Source: DASUPK01 sp963848955
Lineage (GTDB): Bacteria > Actinomycetota > Thermoleophilia > Solirubrobacterales > 70-9
Assembly: GCA_963848955.1 (NCBI GenBank)
Contig: CAWKFQ010000021.1
Span: forward strand, 53,196-117,195
DNA length: 64,000 bases
Direction of reading: 5' to 3'
Positions 1-9,388 of this stretch are shown here, piece after piece (the first letter of the stretch is position 1; the number at the start of each line of letters is the position of its first letter). A program made the position numbers and the translations under genes. A model generated the notes under the pieces. That model saw only the letters and a list, made by a program, of their open reading frames with translations, ran no database searches and was not told where the DNA came from.

Positions 1-14
1 CGTTGATGCGAGGG

Positions 15-30
15 GGCGCCGAAAGGCGCC
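15..30. terminator. Small GC hairpin after msrB
   Basis: A perfect 6-bp inverted repeat, GGCGCC-GAAA-GGCGCC with a stable GNRA-type tetraloop, lies just beyond the stop of msrB. There is no clear T-run, so it is only a possible terminator or mRNA 3' end stabiliser. Confidence 0.4.
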
Positions 31-36
31 ACCCGT

Positions 37-444
37 TTAGTTCTGGTCGTCCTCGGGCTTGAACTCGAGGGCGCACCCGTTGATGCAGTAGCGCTGGCCG
101 GTCGTGTCAGCCGGGCCGTCGTTGAAGACGTGCCCCAGGTGGGCGTCACAGCGTGAGCAGAGGACCTCAGTCCGCCGCATCAGGAAGCTGTTGTCCGCCT
201 CGGTCTCGACGGACTCATCGCCCATCGGCCTGTCGAAGCTCGGCCAGCCAGTGCCGGAATCGAACTTGTTGTCGGAGCTGAACACCGGCTGCCCGCAGGC
301 CACGCAAACGAACTCTCCCGGCTCCTTGACGTCGTTGAGCTCGCTGGTGAACGGCGCCTCGGTGCCCTTGTTGCGCACGACCTCGTACTGCTCGGGGGTG
401 AGCTCCTGGCGCCACTCCTGCTCGCTCTTCTTGACCTTCTCCAA
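37..444 (-). CDS. msrB: Peptide-methionine (R)-S-oxide reductase MsrB
   Basis: 135 aa, full length for MsrB, a cytosolic enzyme that reduces methionine-R-sulfoxide in proteins using thioredoxin. Visible signatures are two zinc CxxC pairs (CVAC, residues 47-50; CSRC, 96-99), the substrate-site GTGWPSF (65-71), HLGHVF and the catalytic RYCIN with Cys120. The residue four after the catalytic Cys is also Cys (INGC, Cys124), where Ser is usual, so it may act as an extra resolving cysteine. The start is a TTG preceded by a purine-rich GAGGTAAAGAC; no better start is in frame. It is divergent from the thioesterase gene. Confidence 0.95.
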   Translation of the reverse strand: MEKVKKSEQEWRQELTPEQYEVVRNKGTEAPFTSELNDVKEPGEFVCVACGQPVFSSDNKFDSGTGWPSFDRPMGDESVETEADNSFLMRRTEVLCSRCDAHLGHVFNDGPADTTGQRYCINGCALEFKPEDDQN

Positions 445-531
445 AGTCTTTACCTCGCTTCCTTGGGGGTACTGACCAGGTTAACCCGGTCGATTACACA
501 GTCCACCGGGCGGCCGCTTCGTTACGGAAAT

Positions 532-537
532 TAGGAT
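532..537 (+). promoter_or_regulatory. -10 element TAGGAT of the thioesterase gene
   Basis: TAGGAT is followed by 7 nt and then GTG at 545, with no Shine-Dalgarno. The same TANNNT plus 6-8 nt spacing recurs at many starts here. It implies a leaderless mRNA and that the real start is GTG 545; the ATG at 536 overlaps the -10 itself. Confidence 0.6.
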
Positions 538-544
538 GCCGCCG

Positions 545-1348
545 GTGCCCGAATCGTTCTACGAGCCCGATGGGGATCACTACGTCGCCACCCAGCTCAC
601 CCGTGGCCCCTGGGATCCCGGCGCACAGCACGCCGGGCCGCCCGCCGCCCTGATCGGCCGGGAGATCGAGCGTCTCGGCGGAGGCAGGATGGGCGGCGGC
701 GACGGCCCTCCCGCACAGGTGGCACGGGTCACCTACGAGATCCTCCGGTCGGTCCCGATCGCGCGCCTGCGCGTCGAGGCCGAGGTCGTCCGCCCCGGTC
801 GCCGCGTCGAGCTGGTCGAGGCCACGCTGGCCGACGAGGACGGTGAGCCCTTGGTCCGCGCTCGGGGCTGGCGCCTGCGCACCGATCGGGTCAACTTCGA
901 GCCGCCGGCACGGAGCGAGGATCCGCCGCCGGGACCCGACCAAGCGAGGCCGGAGAGGTTCCCGGACGTCGGGTTCGAGACCGGCTACCACTCAGTGGTG
1001 GAACACCGGTTCGCGCGGGGCTCCTTCGCCGAGCTCGGGCCGGCGACCGTCTGGCTGCGCATGGGCGTCCCACTTCTCCCCGGCGAGGACCCGAGCCCGC
1101 TGCAGCGGGTGCTGGTCGCGGCCGATTCAGGCAACGGGGTAAGCGTCACCTTGGACTGGCGGCGCTACCTGTTCATCAACGTGGACCTCACCGTGCACCT
1201 CCACCGGATGCCCGCCGGCGAGTGGGTCTGCCTCGACGCCGAGACCTTCCCGGAGGCCAGCGGCATCGGGATGGCGGACACCCAGCTGCTGGATGAGCGC
1301 GGCCAGATCGGCAGGGCGGTCCAGACCCTGCTGGTGGCGGAGCGCTAG
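545..1348 (+). CDS. Acyl-CoA thioesterase family protein (TesB-like double hotdog)
   Basis: About 267 aa. The N-terminus (SFYEPDGDHYVATQLTRGPW) and the following GAQHAGPPAALIGREIE are typical of actinobacterial TesB-like thioesterases, which hydrolyse acyl-CoA to free acid and CoA. A second hotdog half begins around residue 140 (VEHRFARGSF) and ends with GxGMADTQLLDERGQIGRAVQTLLV, the usual C-terminal strand-helix of the family. The substrate chain length cannot be read from sequence. The gene is monocistronic and divergent from msrB. GTG 545 is preferred because of its -10 spacing and because it gives a leaderless transcript like its neighbours. Confidence 0.8.
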   Translation: MPESFYEPDGDHYVATQLTRGPWDPGAQHAGPPAALIGREIERLGGGRMGGGDGPPAQVARVTYEILRSVPIARLRVEAEVVRPGRRVELVEATLADEDGEPLVRARGWRLRTDRVNFEPPARSEDPPPGPDQARPERFPDVGFETGYHSVVEHRFARGSFAELGPATVWLRMGVPLLPGEDPSPLQRVLVAADSGNGVSVTLDWRRYLFINVDLTVHLHRMPAGEWVCLDAETFPEASGIGMADTQLLDERGQIGRAVQTLLVAER

Positions 1349-1405
1349 CGGCGCACCGCGATTTACACCGTGCGAAACTCCCCGCGGGAGGGATCCCGGG
1401 AGCGG

Positions 1406-2588
1406 ATGCGGAGAGTCATGGACAAGCGCAGGCAGGGTCGTCGCGGCTTGATCGCCGCCGGCCTGGTGGCGCTTGCCTGCGCGCTCGGCCTGTCGGGGAT
1501 CGCGACGGCCGGACCGGACCAGCTCAAGGGCGGGTCCGTGGTGATCCAGCTGCAGAACGCGCGCGGCCTGAAGCTGAAGCCGAAGAGCCTCAACCTGCCG
1601 ATCGCCAGCGGGTCGGTCGACCCCATCTCCGGCGCCGGGACGGTGCAGGTCAACGGCGCCTTCCGGGCGAAGCGCGGCAAGGGCAAGGCCAAGGTGAAGA
1701 TCACCCGCCTGAGCCTTGGGGCCAACGGCGGGCCGGGCAGTGTCGCGGCGAAGGTCGGCAAGAGCAATGTCGGCTCGTTCGCCACGCTCTCCGGCGGAAC
1801 GGTCGCTAGAAACGGCTTCGGCGCGACCATCTCCAACATCACCGCCAAGATCGCCGGCAAGGGCGCGCAGGCGCTCAATCGTGCGTTCTCGCCGACCGAG
1901 GGCAAGGGAGCCAAGAAGTCCGCCGGCGGCCGGGTGAAGGCGGGGCAGCCGCTCGGGACGATCGTCTCGATCACCACCGATCCCCTCGCGGTCGAGGTCG
2001 TGCCCGGAACCGGCACGCTCACGCTCGCACACCGACCTTGGCGGGGCCTTCGCCAGCAAGCTTCCGCAGCACTGCATCGGCCGCTCAGCGGCGGGGTCGC
2101 TCGCGATTCCCCCGGCGAGACGCAGTCCGTCCGGCCGACTTCACATTCCCTGTGTCCGGTGGCTCGGCCGCGCCGGACTTCAGCGCGGGCGAGGTGCTGA
2201 CCGCCGGCGGTCAGACGCTGACCAAGGACAGACTGCGACTCCTCACGCCGGATCCTGCACCTCCGCTGCGCCTCCGGTCGGGACGAGCCTGGTGAGCACC
2301 GAGATCGGCGTGAACTTCGCCAACAACCTCCTCAACTCAACGGCGGCGCTGCCTACGGGCGTGAGCCTCAGGGCCCCGCTCGCGGGCATCGATTTCTCGA
2401 CAGGGTCTCGGTCGTACGACCCGAGCACCAACACTCTGTCCGTCACCAACGCGACCGTCGGGCTCAGCCTGCCCGCCGCCCTGACGCTCAACGAGTTCTT
2501 CCCGACTCGGTCGGGGAACCCCGGCGACGATTTCGTCGAGGGCGACGGGATCGGGACGATCGACCTCACGGGCGTCAAGCTGCGCTAG
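1406..2588 (+). pseudogene. Secreted beta-rich protein, frame-broken
   Basis: The ATG at 1406 follows GGGAGCGG and opens a signal peptide (GLIAAGLVALACALGLSGIA, then TAGPDQ). The mature part is a Gly/Lys/Val-rich beta-type sequence resembling the repetitive HtaA-like secreted proteins common in this class, but the family is not certain. The frame runs cleanly to about 2030, then continues in other frames (ADFTFPVSGGSAAPDFSAG near 2130-2180; STEIGVNFANNLLNSTAAL from about 2292) to a stop at 2588. At least three single-base indels are needed to join them. The protein is well formed on both sides, so sequencing error or very recent inactivation is likely. Confidence 0.6.
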
Positions 2589-2679
2589 CGGAGGGGGAGG
2601 GATTCGAACCCCCGGACCGGGAGGACCCGGTCAACAGCTTTCAAGGCTGCCGCAATCAACCAGACTCTGCCACCCCTCC
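2589..2679 (-). tRNA. tRNA-Ser(UGA)
   Basis: The reverse complement folds as a 91-nt long-variable-arm tRNA: acceptor GGAGGGG pairing CCCCTCC with discriminator G, T-loop TTCGAAT, anticodon loop CTTGAAA giving anticodon UGA, and an extra arm typical of serine tRNAs. CCA is not encoded. Confidence 0.95.
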
Positions 2680-2709
2680 GGGTGAGGCAAGGCTATCTAC
2701 GCTGCAGCC

Positions 2710-4080
2710 ATGGCTGAATGGCGCAATTGGACGGGGGACCAGCGTTGCGTGCCGGCGCGCATCGAGCGGCCCCGGGATCGGGGCGACCTGATCGAGGCGG
2801 TGAAGCGGGCCACCGACCAGGGCCTGACCGTCCGCGCCGTCGGTTCGGGCCATTCCTTCACCGATGCGGCGTGCACGGGCGGGGTTCTGTTCGAGATGGA
2901 CGGCCTCGACCGCGTGCTGGACGTCCAGCGCGACTCGGGCCTGGTCAAGGTGGAGGCGGGCATCGGCCTGCGAGCGCTGAGCGAGCTGATCTGGGGCCAT
3001 GGCTTGGCACTCGAGAACCTCGGCGACATCGACCGGCAGACGATCTCCGGCGCGGTCGCCACCGGCACGCATGGCACCGGGTCCCGCTTTCGCAACCTTT
3101 CCTCGGTGATCGAGGCGATGGAGCTGGTTCTGCCCGACGGGACCCTGCTCGACGTCTCCCCGGCCTCCGAGCCGGAGCTGCTGCCGGCCGCGCGGATCGG
3201 CCTCGGTGCGCTCGGGGTGATCGCAAGCCTGACGCTACGGACCGTGCCGGCGTTCACCATCCGCCGCACCGACTCGCCGCTGCCGCTGAGCGAGACGCTC
3301 GAGCGGCTCCAGGACCTCGCCGACGGCTCGGACCATTTCGAGTTCTACGTCTTCCCGCACACCGAGGTGGCCTTGCTGCGCAAGAGCGAGCGCACCGACG
3401 AGCCGCCGAACCCGCGCAACGCGGCTCTCGAGTTCGGCCAGGAGGTGATCCTCGAGAACTGGGTTCTGGGGGCGATCGCCCGCGCCGGGCGCCTGCTGCC
3501 GTCCAGGATCCCGAGGCTCTCGCGCTTCGTCTCCTCGCGGCTCGCCAAGAGCGTCAAGACGGATCGCAGCTACCGCGTCTTCGCGAGCAGGCGGATGGTC
3601 CGCTTCACCGAGATGGAGTACGCGATCCCGCGCCGCCACGCAGCCGAGGCAATCCCGAGCGTGCTCGAGGCGGCCGAGCGGGCGGACCCGCCGGTCGGCT
3701 TTCCCATCGAGGTGCGGTTCGTCGCCGGCGACGACTCGATGCTCAGCCCGGCCCACGATCGGGACACCTGCTACATCGCCGTCCACCAGTACCAGGGGAT
3801 GGCCTGGGAGAGCTACTTCCGCTCGGTCGAGGCGATCATGGACTCCTACGGCGGCCGCCCGCATTGGGGCAAGCGCCACTTCCAGACCGCCACGACGCTG
3901 GCCGAGCGCTATCCGCGCTGGGAGGACTTCCTCGCCGCCCGCGCCCGGCTCGACCCCGAGGGCACCTTCCGGAACCAGTACCTCGACCGGGTGCTCGGCT
4001 CCTACGAGATCAGCTCTCCAAGCCGCGCGGACCTGAACACCTCGGCGAGCGCTTCCGGGGGCTGCGGGCGGGCGAAGTAG
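2710..4080 (+). CDS. FAD-linked D-arabinono-1,4-lactone oxidase family protein
   Basis: 456 aa. An N-terminal FAD-binding PCMH domain (VRAVGSGHSFTDAACT near 41-56; the GDIDRQTISGAVATGTHGTG segment near 105-124) precedes an ALO domain carrying the hallmark RPHWGKRH near 378-385. Family members oxidise aldonolactones or other polyols with FAD, the cofactor often covalently bound to the GSGHS histidine. The homologous part ends at FRNQYLDRVLG; the last 27 residues read into the antisense of the EAL gene and look non-native, so the true stop may have been lost. A TATCTA lies 10 nt upstream of the ATG. Confidence 0.85.
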   Translation: MAEWRNWTGDQRCVPARIERPRDRGDLIEAVKRATDQGLTVRAVGSGHSFTDAACTGGVLFEMDGLDRVLDVQRDSGLVKVEAGIGLRALSELIWGHGLALENLGDIDRQTISGAVATGTHGTGSRFRNLSSVIEAMELVLPDGTLLDVSPASEPELLPAARIGLGALGVIASLTLRTVPAFTIRRTDSPLPLSETLERLQDLADGSDHFEFYVFPHTEVALLRKSERTDEPPNPRNAALEFGQEVILENWVLGAIARAGRLLPSRIPRLSRFVSSRLAKSVKTDRSYRVFASRRMVRFTEMEYAIPRRHAAEAIPSVLEAAERADPPVGFPIEVRFVAGDDSMLSPAHDRDTCYIAVHQYQGMAWESYFRSVEAIMDSYGGRPHWGKRHFQTATTLAERYPRWEDFLAARARLDPEGTFRNQYLDRVLGSYEISSPSRADLNTSASASGGCGRAK

Positions 4081-6653
4081 TAGCCCTGTCCCCGGTCGCA
4101 GTGGAGGGCCTGGAGCTCGCGCAACTGCTCATCGCGCTCGACCCCCTCCGCGGTCGCGGTCAACTTGAGCCCGTGGGCGAGCCCGATGATCGCGGCCACC
4201 CCGGCCGAGTCCTCGGGGGAGCGGCCCAGGCCGGCGATGAAGGAGGCGTCGATCTTGATCGCGTTGATGCGTGGCAGCCGCTTCAGGCTGCCGAAGGAGG
4301 AGATCGCGACTCCGAAGTCGTCGATCAACAGGCGGATGCCGAGCTCGCGGAGGTCGGGGAGCGCGCTGAGGGCGGCCGCGCGCCGATCCATCATCGCCCG
4401 CTCGTTGATCTCCAGGCAGATGCAGGAGGCGGGCAGCCGGACGTCGGCGATCGCCTGGGCGACCTTTCGGCTCAGATCGGGGTCCGCGAGGCGGCGCTCG
4501 CTGATGTTCACCGAGACCGTGAAGCGCTCGCCCTTGGGCATCTCGGCCCTCCAGATCGCCGCCTGGTGGCAGGCCTGGCGCAGGACGAGGTCGTCGAGGT
4601 CGGCGATCAGGTCGCTCGTCTCCGCTACGAAGAGGAACTGGGCGGGCTCGAGCAGCCCGCGCTCGGGGTGCCGCCAGCGCACCAGCGCCTCGGCACCGGT
4701 GATCGCTCCGGTGATCAGGTCGACCTCCGGCTGGTAGTGGACGACGATCTCGTCACCGGCGAGCGCCTCGCGGAGCTCGCGCTCAAGGCTTGCCCGGTCG
4801 GTGTCGCCCTGGCGCATCCAGCTCTCGAAGAGGGCGTAACGGGACTTGCCGGCGGCCTTCGCGCGGTACATAGCCAGGTCCGCCTCTCCGAGCATCTCGT
4901 CCGGTTCCTCCACGCTGACGCCCGGTCCATAGAGCGAGATCCCGATGCTCGCCGCCTGAACGATCTCCCGGTCCTGGATCACGACCGGCCGCGTCAGCGC
5001 CTGGATGACGCGATCGGCGATCGTCTTCGCGTCAGCCTCCCCGACGCCCTCGCAGAGCAGCGCGAACTCGTCGCCGCCGAGACGGGCGAGCGTGTCGCCG
5101 GCTCGCAGCAGCAGCTCCAGGCGCCGGGCGACCTCGATCAGCACCTGGTCGCCGGCGGCGTGCCCGAGTGTGTCGTTCACGAGCTTGAAGCCGTCGAGGT
5201 CGAGGTAGATGATCGCGAAGCCCAGGGAGGTGCGGCGGGCTGTCGCCATCCTGACCCGGTCAGCGAACAGGGTCCGGTTCGGCAGGCCGGTGAGCGAGTC
5301 GTGGAGCGCCTGCCTGGTGAGCCGCTCCTCGGACTCCTTGCGCTCGGAGATGTCCTCCATCTGCGCGATCAGATAGCTGAGGACCCCCCGGCTGTCGTAG
5401 ACGGGCGAGATAGTCAGGGAGATCCAGACCGGATGCCCCCTGGCGTGCTGGCAGCGCGTCTCGCCGCGGTGGCCGTAGCTCTCGCCGTCGGCGACCTTGC
5501 GGAGCGCCTCGACCTCGCGCTCGCGGTCATCCGAGTAGATGATCTCGCCGAACCGCTGGCCGAGCAGGCTGTTCTCGGTGCGGCCGCAGATCTCGGAGAC
5601 GGCTCGGTTGACGCGCTGGAAGCTGCCATCGAGCGCCACGAGCGCCATGCCGACGCGGCTGTCGTCGAAGGCCTTGCGGAAGCGCTCCTCGGCCTCGCGC
5701 AACGCGGTCTCCGTCGCCTGGCGCTCACTGATGTCGCGCACGAAGGCGTGGAAGCGCCACTCGTCCCTCTCCTGAAGGGCGGAGATGGAGAGCTCGATGG
5801 GCACCTCGGTGCCGTCGCGGCGCAGGCCCTCGACCTCGAGGCGCCTCGCCATCATCGGCACTTCATCGCTCGCGAGGAAGCGCGCCAGCCCTCTCAGGTG
5901 GGCATCTCGATGGCGGCGGGGGATGATCGTCTGATGGACGGGGCGCCCGACGATCTCATCCCGGCCCCAGCCGAAGAGCCGCTCCGCCTGCGGGTTCCAC
6001 TCGCGGATCAGGCCGTCCTCGTCAATCGAGATGAAGGCCTCCTGGGAGGTCTGGAGGATGGACCTCGACTCCCGAGTGGTCTGGCGCAGGGCGAGGATCA
6101 CGAGGTGGACGGCGAGGCCGACGGTGGAGGCGAGCCCCACCGCGACCGCCGCCCGCAGGAACTGCTGGCCGGTGTCGGTGAGAGGTTCTCCGATCACGAC
6201 GGGCACGGTCAGCGTCAGCGCCATGGCGACGATGGACACACCCAGCTCGCGGCCGGTTCCGAAGACGGCAAACCAGACGACCGGCAGCGCAACCAGCGGG
6301 TCGAAGATGCTCGAAGAGCCCTCGCTTGCGTCCCGCAGGAGCCCGACAACGACGAAGTAGGCGAGCAGCGGCACCGCCTGCGTCCAGGCCGGAAGCCGGG
6401 CCCAGGGAAGCTCGAGGACGAGGACGATCAGGATCGGGGTCAGCGCGGCCGCGACCAGTACCCGCGGGTCCGTGACCGAGGTGGCTGCGAACGGCAGCAG
6501 AACGAAGGGCAGGATCGCCCCGAGCACGAACGGCGTTGTGCGCCTGTTGACGTCCACCCCCTCGAAGAACCGCCCCGGTTCGATGTCAGGGGCGAGCGAA
6601 CGAGACCACCCCCGACCGGGGTTCTCGCGGGCAGCGGCACGGGCCCTGCGCAT
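4002..6653 (-). CDS. Membrane PAS-PAS-GGDEF-EAL cyclic-di-GMP protein
   Basis: 883 aa. Order: about five to six membrane helices (residues 40-190), PAS1 (195-310) with the GWGRDEIVGRP motif, PAS2 (318-440), GGDEF (445-610) and EAL (620-880). The cyclase signature is intact (RLGGDEF, 526-530). The EAL motif (AEALVRW, 655-657) and the metal-site elements EINE, LLIDDFG, IKIDASF and TAEGVE are present, so both synthesis and breakdown of c-di-GMP are possible; PAS domains suggest redox or ligand sensing. GAGGAG sits just upstream of the ATG. The 3' end overlaps the lactone-oxidase gene by 79 nt in antisense, long for a convergent pair. Confidence 0.93.
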   Translation of the reverse strand: MRRARAAARENPGRGWSRSLAPDIEPGRFFEGVDVNRRTTPFVLGAILPFVLLPFAATSVTDPRVLVAAALTPILIVLVLELPWARLPAWTQAVPLLAYFVVVGLLRDASEGSSSIFDPLVALPVVWFAVFGTGRELGVSIVAMALTLTVPVVIGEPLTDTGQQFLRAAVAVGLASTVGLAVHLVILALRQTTRESRSILQTSQEAFISIDEDGLIREWNPQAERLFGWGRDEIVGRPVHQTIIPRRHRDAHLRGLARFLASDEVPMMARRLEVEGLRRDGTEVPIELSISALQERDEWRFHAFVRDISERQATETALREAEERFRKAFDDSRVGMALVALDGSFQRVNRAVSEICGRTENSLLGQRFGEIIYSDDREREVEALRKVADGESYGHRGETRCQHARGHPVWISLTISPVYDSRGVLSYLIAQMEDISERKESEERLTRQALHDSLTGLPNRTLFADRVRMATARRTSLGFAIIYLDLDGFKLVNDTLGHAAGDQVLIEVARRLELLLRAGDTLARLGGDEFALLCEGVGEADAKTIADRVIQALTRPVVIQDREIVQAASIGISLYGPGVSVEEPDEMLGEADLAMYRAKAAGKSRYALFESWMRQGDTDRASLERELREALAGDEIVVHYQPEVDLITGAITGAEALVRWRHPERGLLEPAQFLFVAETSDLIADLDDLVLRQACHQAAIWRAEMPKGERFTVSVNISERRLADPDLSRKVAQAIADVRLPASCICLEINERAMMDRRAAALSALPDLRELGIRLLIDDFGVAISSFGSLKRLPRINAIKIDASFIAGLGRSPEDSAGVAAIIGLAHGLKLTATAEGVERDEQLRELQALHCDRGQGYYFARPQPPEALAEVFRSARLGELIS

Positions 6654-6776
6654 CGGCTCCTCTTTCCCCCCCTGTATTACCCCCCAAATTGCGGCCCGGC
6701 CCGCCCTGGCGGGAGGCTGAAGGTAGGGGTCACCCGAGGCCCTAGGTAAGACCGTTATTCGGTATTGGACGTATTG

Positions 6777-8102
6777 CTACAGAAAGCTCTTGCCTTCACC
6801 GCGGTATGTGGGGACCTCGTCGCGGATGGTCATCCCGGTAATCAGGTAGAGGCGGTTGAACCGTTCACAGAGCTCACCGGCCTTGACGTGCCTGAAATAG
6901 ACGCTGTCGCCGACCCGAAGCCGGTCCGCGACGGAGCCGCGCACGGGCGTCTGGACCTCGCCGGCCCCCTCGTGGGGATCGAGTCGCAGCCCGTCCGGCA
7001 GATAGGGGACGGGCATCCGGTCCTTCGCGCCGACGCCAGATGCCAGGTAGCCGCCGCCGAGGGTGGTCGCCACGCCGTGACCCGGGCGCCTGACGACGGG
7101 CAAGGCGAACATCGCCGCCGGTCGAAGGTTGAAGGCTCGGTAGTGGTCGAAGAGGATCGGGGCGAAGAATCCGGATCCTGCGGCGATCTCCGTGACCGCC
7201 CACTCCGCGGCGGTCAGCTCGATGGAGCCGGTGCCGCCACCGTTCACGAACTCGAGCTGGGCGACCTCGGAGAGGGCCGTGACGATCTCGGCCCGGCGCT
7301 CCTCCACGTCCTTCGCGGAGGCGGACTGCATGGCCCGGATCAGGACGTTCGTGATCGCCTTGCGCGGCACGTTGTCTCCGACGCCGGCGATCTGCCCCTC
7401 ATAGGCCATCAGCCCGACCAGCCTGGTGCGGTCGCGCCGGTCGATCTCCTGCGCGAGCGCCACGGCCTGATCGGCGGTCCTGATCGGCGAGCGCTTGGGG
7501 CCGACCTTGAGCCGGCCACCGAGCGGCCACCAGGAGAGGTCGACGTCCATCGCCACCCGAACCGGAGCGACGAAGGAGCCCGCCGCCTCCTCGATCAGGT
7601 CCAGATGCTCGGTGCTGTCGACCATCACCACGGGCGCCTGATCCGGGTCCTCGGCGGTGATCCGGGCGAGACGGGTGAGGCAGGCGTGGTCGGTCGTGGG
7701 GTAGGCGACCACCAGGTCGCGGAACTCCTGGTCCCACAGCCAGATGGCCTCGGGAAGCGTGAAGCCGAGGGTGCCCTGGAAGCCCGGATCGAGGTCGAGC
7801 AGGCGCTCGAGGACCGGGCGCGAGCGGACGGATTTGCTCGCGATCCGAATCGGCTTGCCACGCGAGCGGCGGAGCATGTCCGCCGCGTTCGCCCAGACCG
7901 CGTCCAGGTCGACGAACGCGAAGGGCGCCTGGACCTCGGAGAAGATCGTCTCGAAGCGCTCGTAGGCCTCGAGCGGCGTCGGCAGCGGCAGGGGGGTGGG
8001 CGTCTCGAACGCCGAGAGAGGCCCCGTGGGCTGCGGGTGGCCGTTCGTATCGGCCTCGGCGCCGGGCGCCTCGGTCGTCGGGCTGTCGTCCTGGGTAGCC
8101 AT
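6777..8102 (-). CDS. PLP-dependent amino acid aldolase/deaminase (alanine racemase-like fold III)
   Basis: 441 aa. After a Pro/Thr-rich, probably disordered leader (about 45 residues) comes an alanine-racemase-type barrel: FVDLDAVWANAADML and RIASKSVRSRPVLERLL, where the SK lysine should carry PLP, then EFVNGGGTGSIELT near the phosphate site. This matches the actinobacterial group annotated as amino acid deaminase/aldolase (D-threonine/D-serine aldolase relatives), which act on D-amino acids; the substrate is not determinable here. The ATG at 8102 has TAGGCT 8 nt upstream and no Shine-Dalgarno, so a leaderless mRNA is likely; the longer in-frame extension is rejected. Confidence 0.82.
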   Translation of the reverse strand: MATQDDSPTTEAPGAEADTNGHPQPTGPLSAFETPTPLPLPTPLEAYERFETIFSEVQAPFAFVDLDAVWANAADMLRRSRGKPIRIASKSVRSRPVLERLLDLDPGFQGTLGFTLPEAIWLWDQEFRDLVVAYPTTDHACLTRLARITAEDPDQAPVVMVDSTEHLDLIEEAAGSFVAPVRVAMDVDLSWWPLGGRLKVGPKRSPIRTADQAVALAQEIDRRDRTRLVGLMAYEGQIAGVGDNVPRKAITNVLIRAMQSASAKDVEERRAEIVTALSEVAQLEFVNGGGTGSIELTAAEWAVTEIAAGSGFFAPILFDHYRAFNLRPAAMFALPVVRRPGHGVATTLGGGYLASGVGAKDRMPVPYLPDGLRLDPHEGAGEVQTPVRGSVADRLRVGDSVYFRHVKAGELCERFNRLYLITGMTIRDEVPTYRGEGKSFL

Positions 8103-8110
8103 GTCGATCC

Positions 8111-8116
8111 AGCCTA
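8111..8116 (-). promoter_or_regulatory. -10 element TAGGCT of the aldolase-like gene
   Basis: Read on the minus strand, TAGGCT is followed by 8 nt and the ATG at 8102, matching the leaderless pattern seen across the window. Confidence 0.55.
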
Positions 8117-8154
8117 CAATCGGGCCGCGTGGTCGCCGAGCGACCGCCACCCCC

Positions 8155-8244
8155 GGAGAGGTGGCCGAGCGGCTGAAGGCACTCGCCTGCTAAGCGAGTA
8201 GGGGGCTAATAGCTCTCTCGAGGGTTCGAATCCCTCCCTCTCCG
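8155..8244 (+). tRNA. tRNA-Ser(GCU)
   Basis: 90-nt long-variable-arm tRNA: acceptor GGAGAGG/CCTCTCC with discriminator G, anticodon stem CTCGC/GCGAG around CTGCTAA (anticodon GCU) and T-loop TTCGAAT. CCA is not encoded. It lies between two divergently oriented metabolic genes. Confidence 0.96.
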
Positions 8245-8320
8245 CTCCATGATTCGAAAGGCGCCCGCGCTGATCGCGGCCGTCCGGTCGCCCTGGCGGC
8301 ACCCCGGTCTTCATCCGCGC

Positions 8321-9382
8321 CTAGCGGCGCTGGGCGTGCTCTGGGCCCAGAGCCGACGGGTCGGGCGCTCCCAGCAGGGCCAGCGCGAGTCGCAGCTCCT
8401 CGGTGAGGATGTCGAGGGCGCGTCGCGCCCCAGCCTCTCCGTTGGCCGCAAGACCCCACAGGGCCGGGCGTCCGACCAGTACGGCCTCAGCCCCGATCGC
8501 GAGCGCGACCGCGACGTCGGTCCCACGCCGAACCCCGCCGTCGAGCAGAACAGGGATCCGACCATCCACGGCCTCGACGACCTCGGGCAGCGCGTCGATC
8601 GTCGCCGGCGCATTGTCGAGCTGGCGTCCGCCGTGGTTTGAGACGACGACACCGGCGGCTCCGTGCTCGACGGCGAGCGCGGCGTCCTCTCCGGTGATCA
8701 GGCCCTTGACCAGGATCGGCAGATCGAACTCCCCGCAGAGCAGCTCGAGGTCCTTCCAGGTGATGGAGGGATCGACGAGCTCGAAGACCTCCGCCGTGGT
8801 CAGGCTGCGATGGCCGACGGCGCCCTCGATCGCCGGGGCGCCGATCTCAGCCGGGACCTGGAAGCCGCTGCGGAGGTCGCGCTCCCGCCGGCCGGCATAG
8901 GGCGCGTCGACGGTGAGCAGCAGCGCCTCATAGCCCGATCCGGCCGCCTCCTCGACCATCGCCCGCGTGACCCCCCGGTCGCGGAAGAGATAGACCTGCA
9001 TCCAGCGATGGCCATCCGGCGCCGCCTCGGCAACCTCGGCAGGGCGGGTGCTGGTCAGGCTGGAGACGCAGAGGACGGTCCCGGCGGCCACGGCGGCCCG
9101 CGCCATGCCCGCCTCGCCATCGGGATGGGCGAGGAGCTGGAAGGCGACCGGGGCCACGAGGATCGGCATCTCGAGCTCCGTGCCGAGGACGGTCGACCGC
9201 GTCGAGATCTCAGAGACGTCGACCAGCACGCGAGGCCGGAGCTCCCAGTCCGCGAAGGCCTCGGTATTGCGCCGGAGCGTGCGCTCGTCTCCCGCGCCGC
9301 CGGCAAAGTAACCGTGTGCTCCAGGCTCGAGCTTCTCGGCCGCCAGCCGCTCGAGATCGGCGATGTTGACCGGCTCAGTGAC
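8321..9382 (-). CDS. FMN-dependent alpha-hydroxy-acid oxidase/dehydrogenase
   Basis: About 353 aa. The reading frame begins at 9382 with TEPVNIADLERLAAEK and GAHGYFAGGAGDERTL, the standard N-terminus of lactate/glycolate oxidase-like enzymes. Further signatures are LVKGLITGEDA, the catalytic SNHGGRQLD and the FMN-phosphate segment LLDGGVRRGTDV. It oxidises a 2-hydroxy acid to a 2-oxo acid. The codon at the expected start is GTC, not GTG/ATG, although TAGGGT sits 6 nt upstream as at other leaderless starts; either this is a base error for GTG or an unusual start. The next usable start, GTG 9229, would remove about 50 conserved residues. Confidence 0.85.
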   Translation of the reverse strand, partial: VTEPVNIADLERLAAEKLEPGAHGYFAGGAGDERTLRRNTEAFADWELRPRVLVDVSEISTRSTVLGTELEMPILVAPVAFQLLAHPDGEAGMARAAVAAGTVLCVSSLTSTRPAEVAEAAPDGHRWMQVYLFRDRGVTRAMVEEAAGSGYEALLLTVDAPYAGRRERDLRSGFQVPAEIGAPAIEGAVGHRSLTTAEVFELVDPSITWKDLELLCGEFDLPILVKGLITGEDAALAVEHGAAGVVVSNHGGRQLDNAPATIDALPEVVEAVDGRIPVLLDGGVRRGTDVAVALAIGAEAVLVGRPALWGLAANGEAGARRALDILTEELRLALALLGAPDPSALGPEHAQRR

Positions 9383-9388
9383 GCGCGA

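Noticed and set aside
2718..6749. A 1343-codon open frame on the plus strand
   Set aside because: It covers the lactone oxidase in the wrong frame and the antisense of the GGDEF-EAL gene; its composition is Arg/Asp/Gly-rich with no domain. High-GC DNA produces such shadows.
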